A stretch of 37,977 bases of DNA from the NCBI RefSeq assembly GCF_000525915.1, contig NZ_AODH01000006.1:1-37977 (forward strand). Reading direction: 5' to 3'. Shown here in pieces: positions 36,873-37,977 of this stretch (within the stretch, counting starts at the first letter, position 1; each line of letters opens with the position of its first letter). Both the position numbers and the translations under genes were made by a program. The stretch is from Brochothrix campestris FSL F6-1037. Its GTDB lineage: Bacteria > Bacillota > Bacilli > Lactobacillales > Listeriaceae. Below the pieces are notes generated by a model. That model was not told the DNA's origin and ran no database searches. It saw only the letters and a list, made by a program, of their open reading frames with translations.

Positions 36873-37977
36873 CTACGATGCTAAATATGTGGATAATTTT
36901 GAAACTGCTTCACCAACAGTATATTGATTCCACCTTTGATTGTATGATTGAAAATCAAACGTCTCTGGGATCGCAATGGCCCGACTTACTTGTGCAGTCG
37001 TCGTTACAATCTTGCCAGGTAGCATTTTTTTCCAACTTGGTTGCAAACCTTGGAGCGAGTCGTATTCCTGTTGGTCGTAGCAATAAAATAGCATTTGGGG
37101 CACCTTCGCTAATAGCGAAACTTCAAACGGAATCGACGAATAATCACTAATGATTAAATCAGCCGCGGGATAATAGGTCCTGATATCATCGGATACTGGG
37201 ACAATTTTCACAAAGTCATCTTCAATAAGATTCCCCTGAGCCACCCGAGGATGTAACTTTATTAACAGTAACGCCTGATGTTGATGTTCTTGACGCAATA
37301 GATCGATGTCAAGGGCAATTTCATTATTATTACGATACGTTGGTGCATATAACAACAGTTTTTTGGTACTGCTAACTTGGTATCGTGCACGTATCTTTTT
37401 TTTTCAAATCTGACATTTTTTCCAAATCAAAATAGGCATCGGTTCGCGGCAGACCAAATGGCAACTTTTTTTTTCGATGTGGCCGCTAGAGACCGACCAA
37501 AAATAGCCATCATCTGATCTGATCCGACAACGTAGCTATCTGTATAGTCGTACACTTTTGCAAAACGTTGCTTATCTGCCAGTGAACGATTTACGTTAGC
37601 TTTATTTTCACTACCGAACGTTTTTATCGCACCATTTGCATGCCAGACTTGGATGCATTCACAGGTGGCTCGTTTCGGCAAGGCACCTAAAAAGGCGAAG
37701 TAATTATCAATTACGATTTTTTGTGCGCTTACGAGCGACGGTACACAGTAAAAAATATGCCAGCCGTCACATCTCATCGAACGAATCGACGGATTTAACT
37801 CCTTTAAGGCTACAGTTGCACTGCTCTCATACAAAACAATTACCTGCCGTTGTGGAAAACGTTTATATAACTCATTTGCTACTGGCACACAGTTATCACC
37901 AAAAGATGCGATAAATACGATTTTATATTACGCTGTGAGACACGCTCCAGAAAGAGCGCGTAAACACGTATGATAAA
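36873..37977 (-). CDS. CDP-glycerol glycerophosphotransferase (TagF-like), partial, frameshifted
   Basis: The Glyphos_transf domain polymerises glycerol- or ribitol-phosphate from CDP-alditol onto the teichoic acid linkage. Visible blocks are F-G-D-N (near 37890), H-A-N-G-A-I-K-T-F-G, G-L-P-R-T-D-A-Y-F-D, L-L-L-Y-A-P-T-Y-R, L-I-K-L-H-P, D-L-I-I-S-D-Y-S-S-I-P-F-E, which together match the family. The frame is restored by removing one A from each of two A9 runs (minus strand; 37466-37474 and 37396-37404) and adding one near 37922-37925. The N-terminus lies beyond the right edge, so the size and any extra domain are unknown. It precedes the GT2 gene on the same strand by 77 bp. Confidence 0.85.

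Noticed and set aside
1-37977. CRISPR arrays, tRNA or rRNA genes
   Set aside because: No regularly spaced repeats and no tRNA- or rRNA-like sequence noticed on reading both strands; a covariance-model search was not possible.

Overview
The window is 38 kb from a low-GC Gram-positive chromosome (Bacillota). A pncB-nadE-guaA run, a pgm-rapZ pair, a LysM autolysin and a wall-polymer glycerophosphotransferase suggest the Listeriaceae/Lactobacillales. Brochothrix-like is my best guess, from gene content only. No rRNA, tRNA or CRISPR array was seen.

Region 1 (1-13.6 kb) is an accessory, defence-rich island. From the left it holds the end of an IS3-family element that cuts into a TrlF-like PHP/ATPase gene, then a DUF4041 plus GIY-YIG nuclease (related to the SNIPE type of anti-phage protein), and then a complete type I restriction-modification locus (hsdR, hsdS, hsdM). 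Between hsdR and hsdS lie a tyrosine recombinase and a promoterless, oppositely oriented hsdS target-recognition cassette. The cassette is bounded by the same short repeats that bound the recognition domains in hsdS, so the locus looks like an invertible, specificity-switching system. A small DNA-binding protein and two phage-type integrases close the island.

Region 2 (13.9-21.4 kb) is a minus-strand glycan operon: fructose-family PTS EIIBC and EIIA, GH38 alpha-mannosidase, RpiR regulator and a secreted GH85 endo-beta-N-acetylglucosaminidase. A cre-like CcpA site lies just upstream of EIIBC. The likely job is trimming of high-mannose N-glycans outside the cell and PTS import plus hydrolysis of a mannoside inside.

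Region 3 (21.5-26.9 kb) is a malate cluster arranged like the mae genes of lactobacilli: maeK-maeR (sensor and regulator) divergent from maeP-maeE (2-hydroxycarboxylate transporter and malic enzyme). A striking 4 x 9-bp tandem/inverted repeat lies in the intergenic region. The MaeK ATP-binding domain is degenerate.

Region 4 (26.9-38 kb) is core genome: guaA, nadE, pncB, mscL, LysM glucosaminidase, rapZ, pgcA, GT2 glycosyltransferase and a CDP-glycerol glycerophosphotransferase that runs off the right edge.

One caveat covers the whole window. Many genes (trlF, hsdM, first integrase, GH38, maeK, mscL, autolysin, tagF-like) are split by single-base indels, nearly always one extra base in a short homopolymer. 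In each case the protein reads through perfectly if that base is removed. This pattern looks more like uncorrected sequencing error than mass gene decay, so I annotate these as corrected single genes and state the indel.
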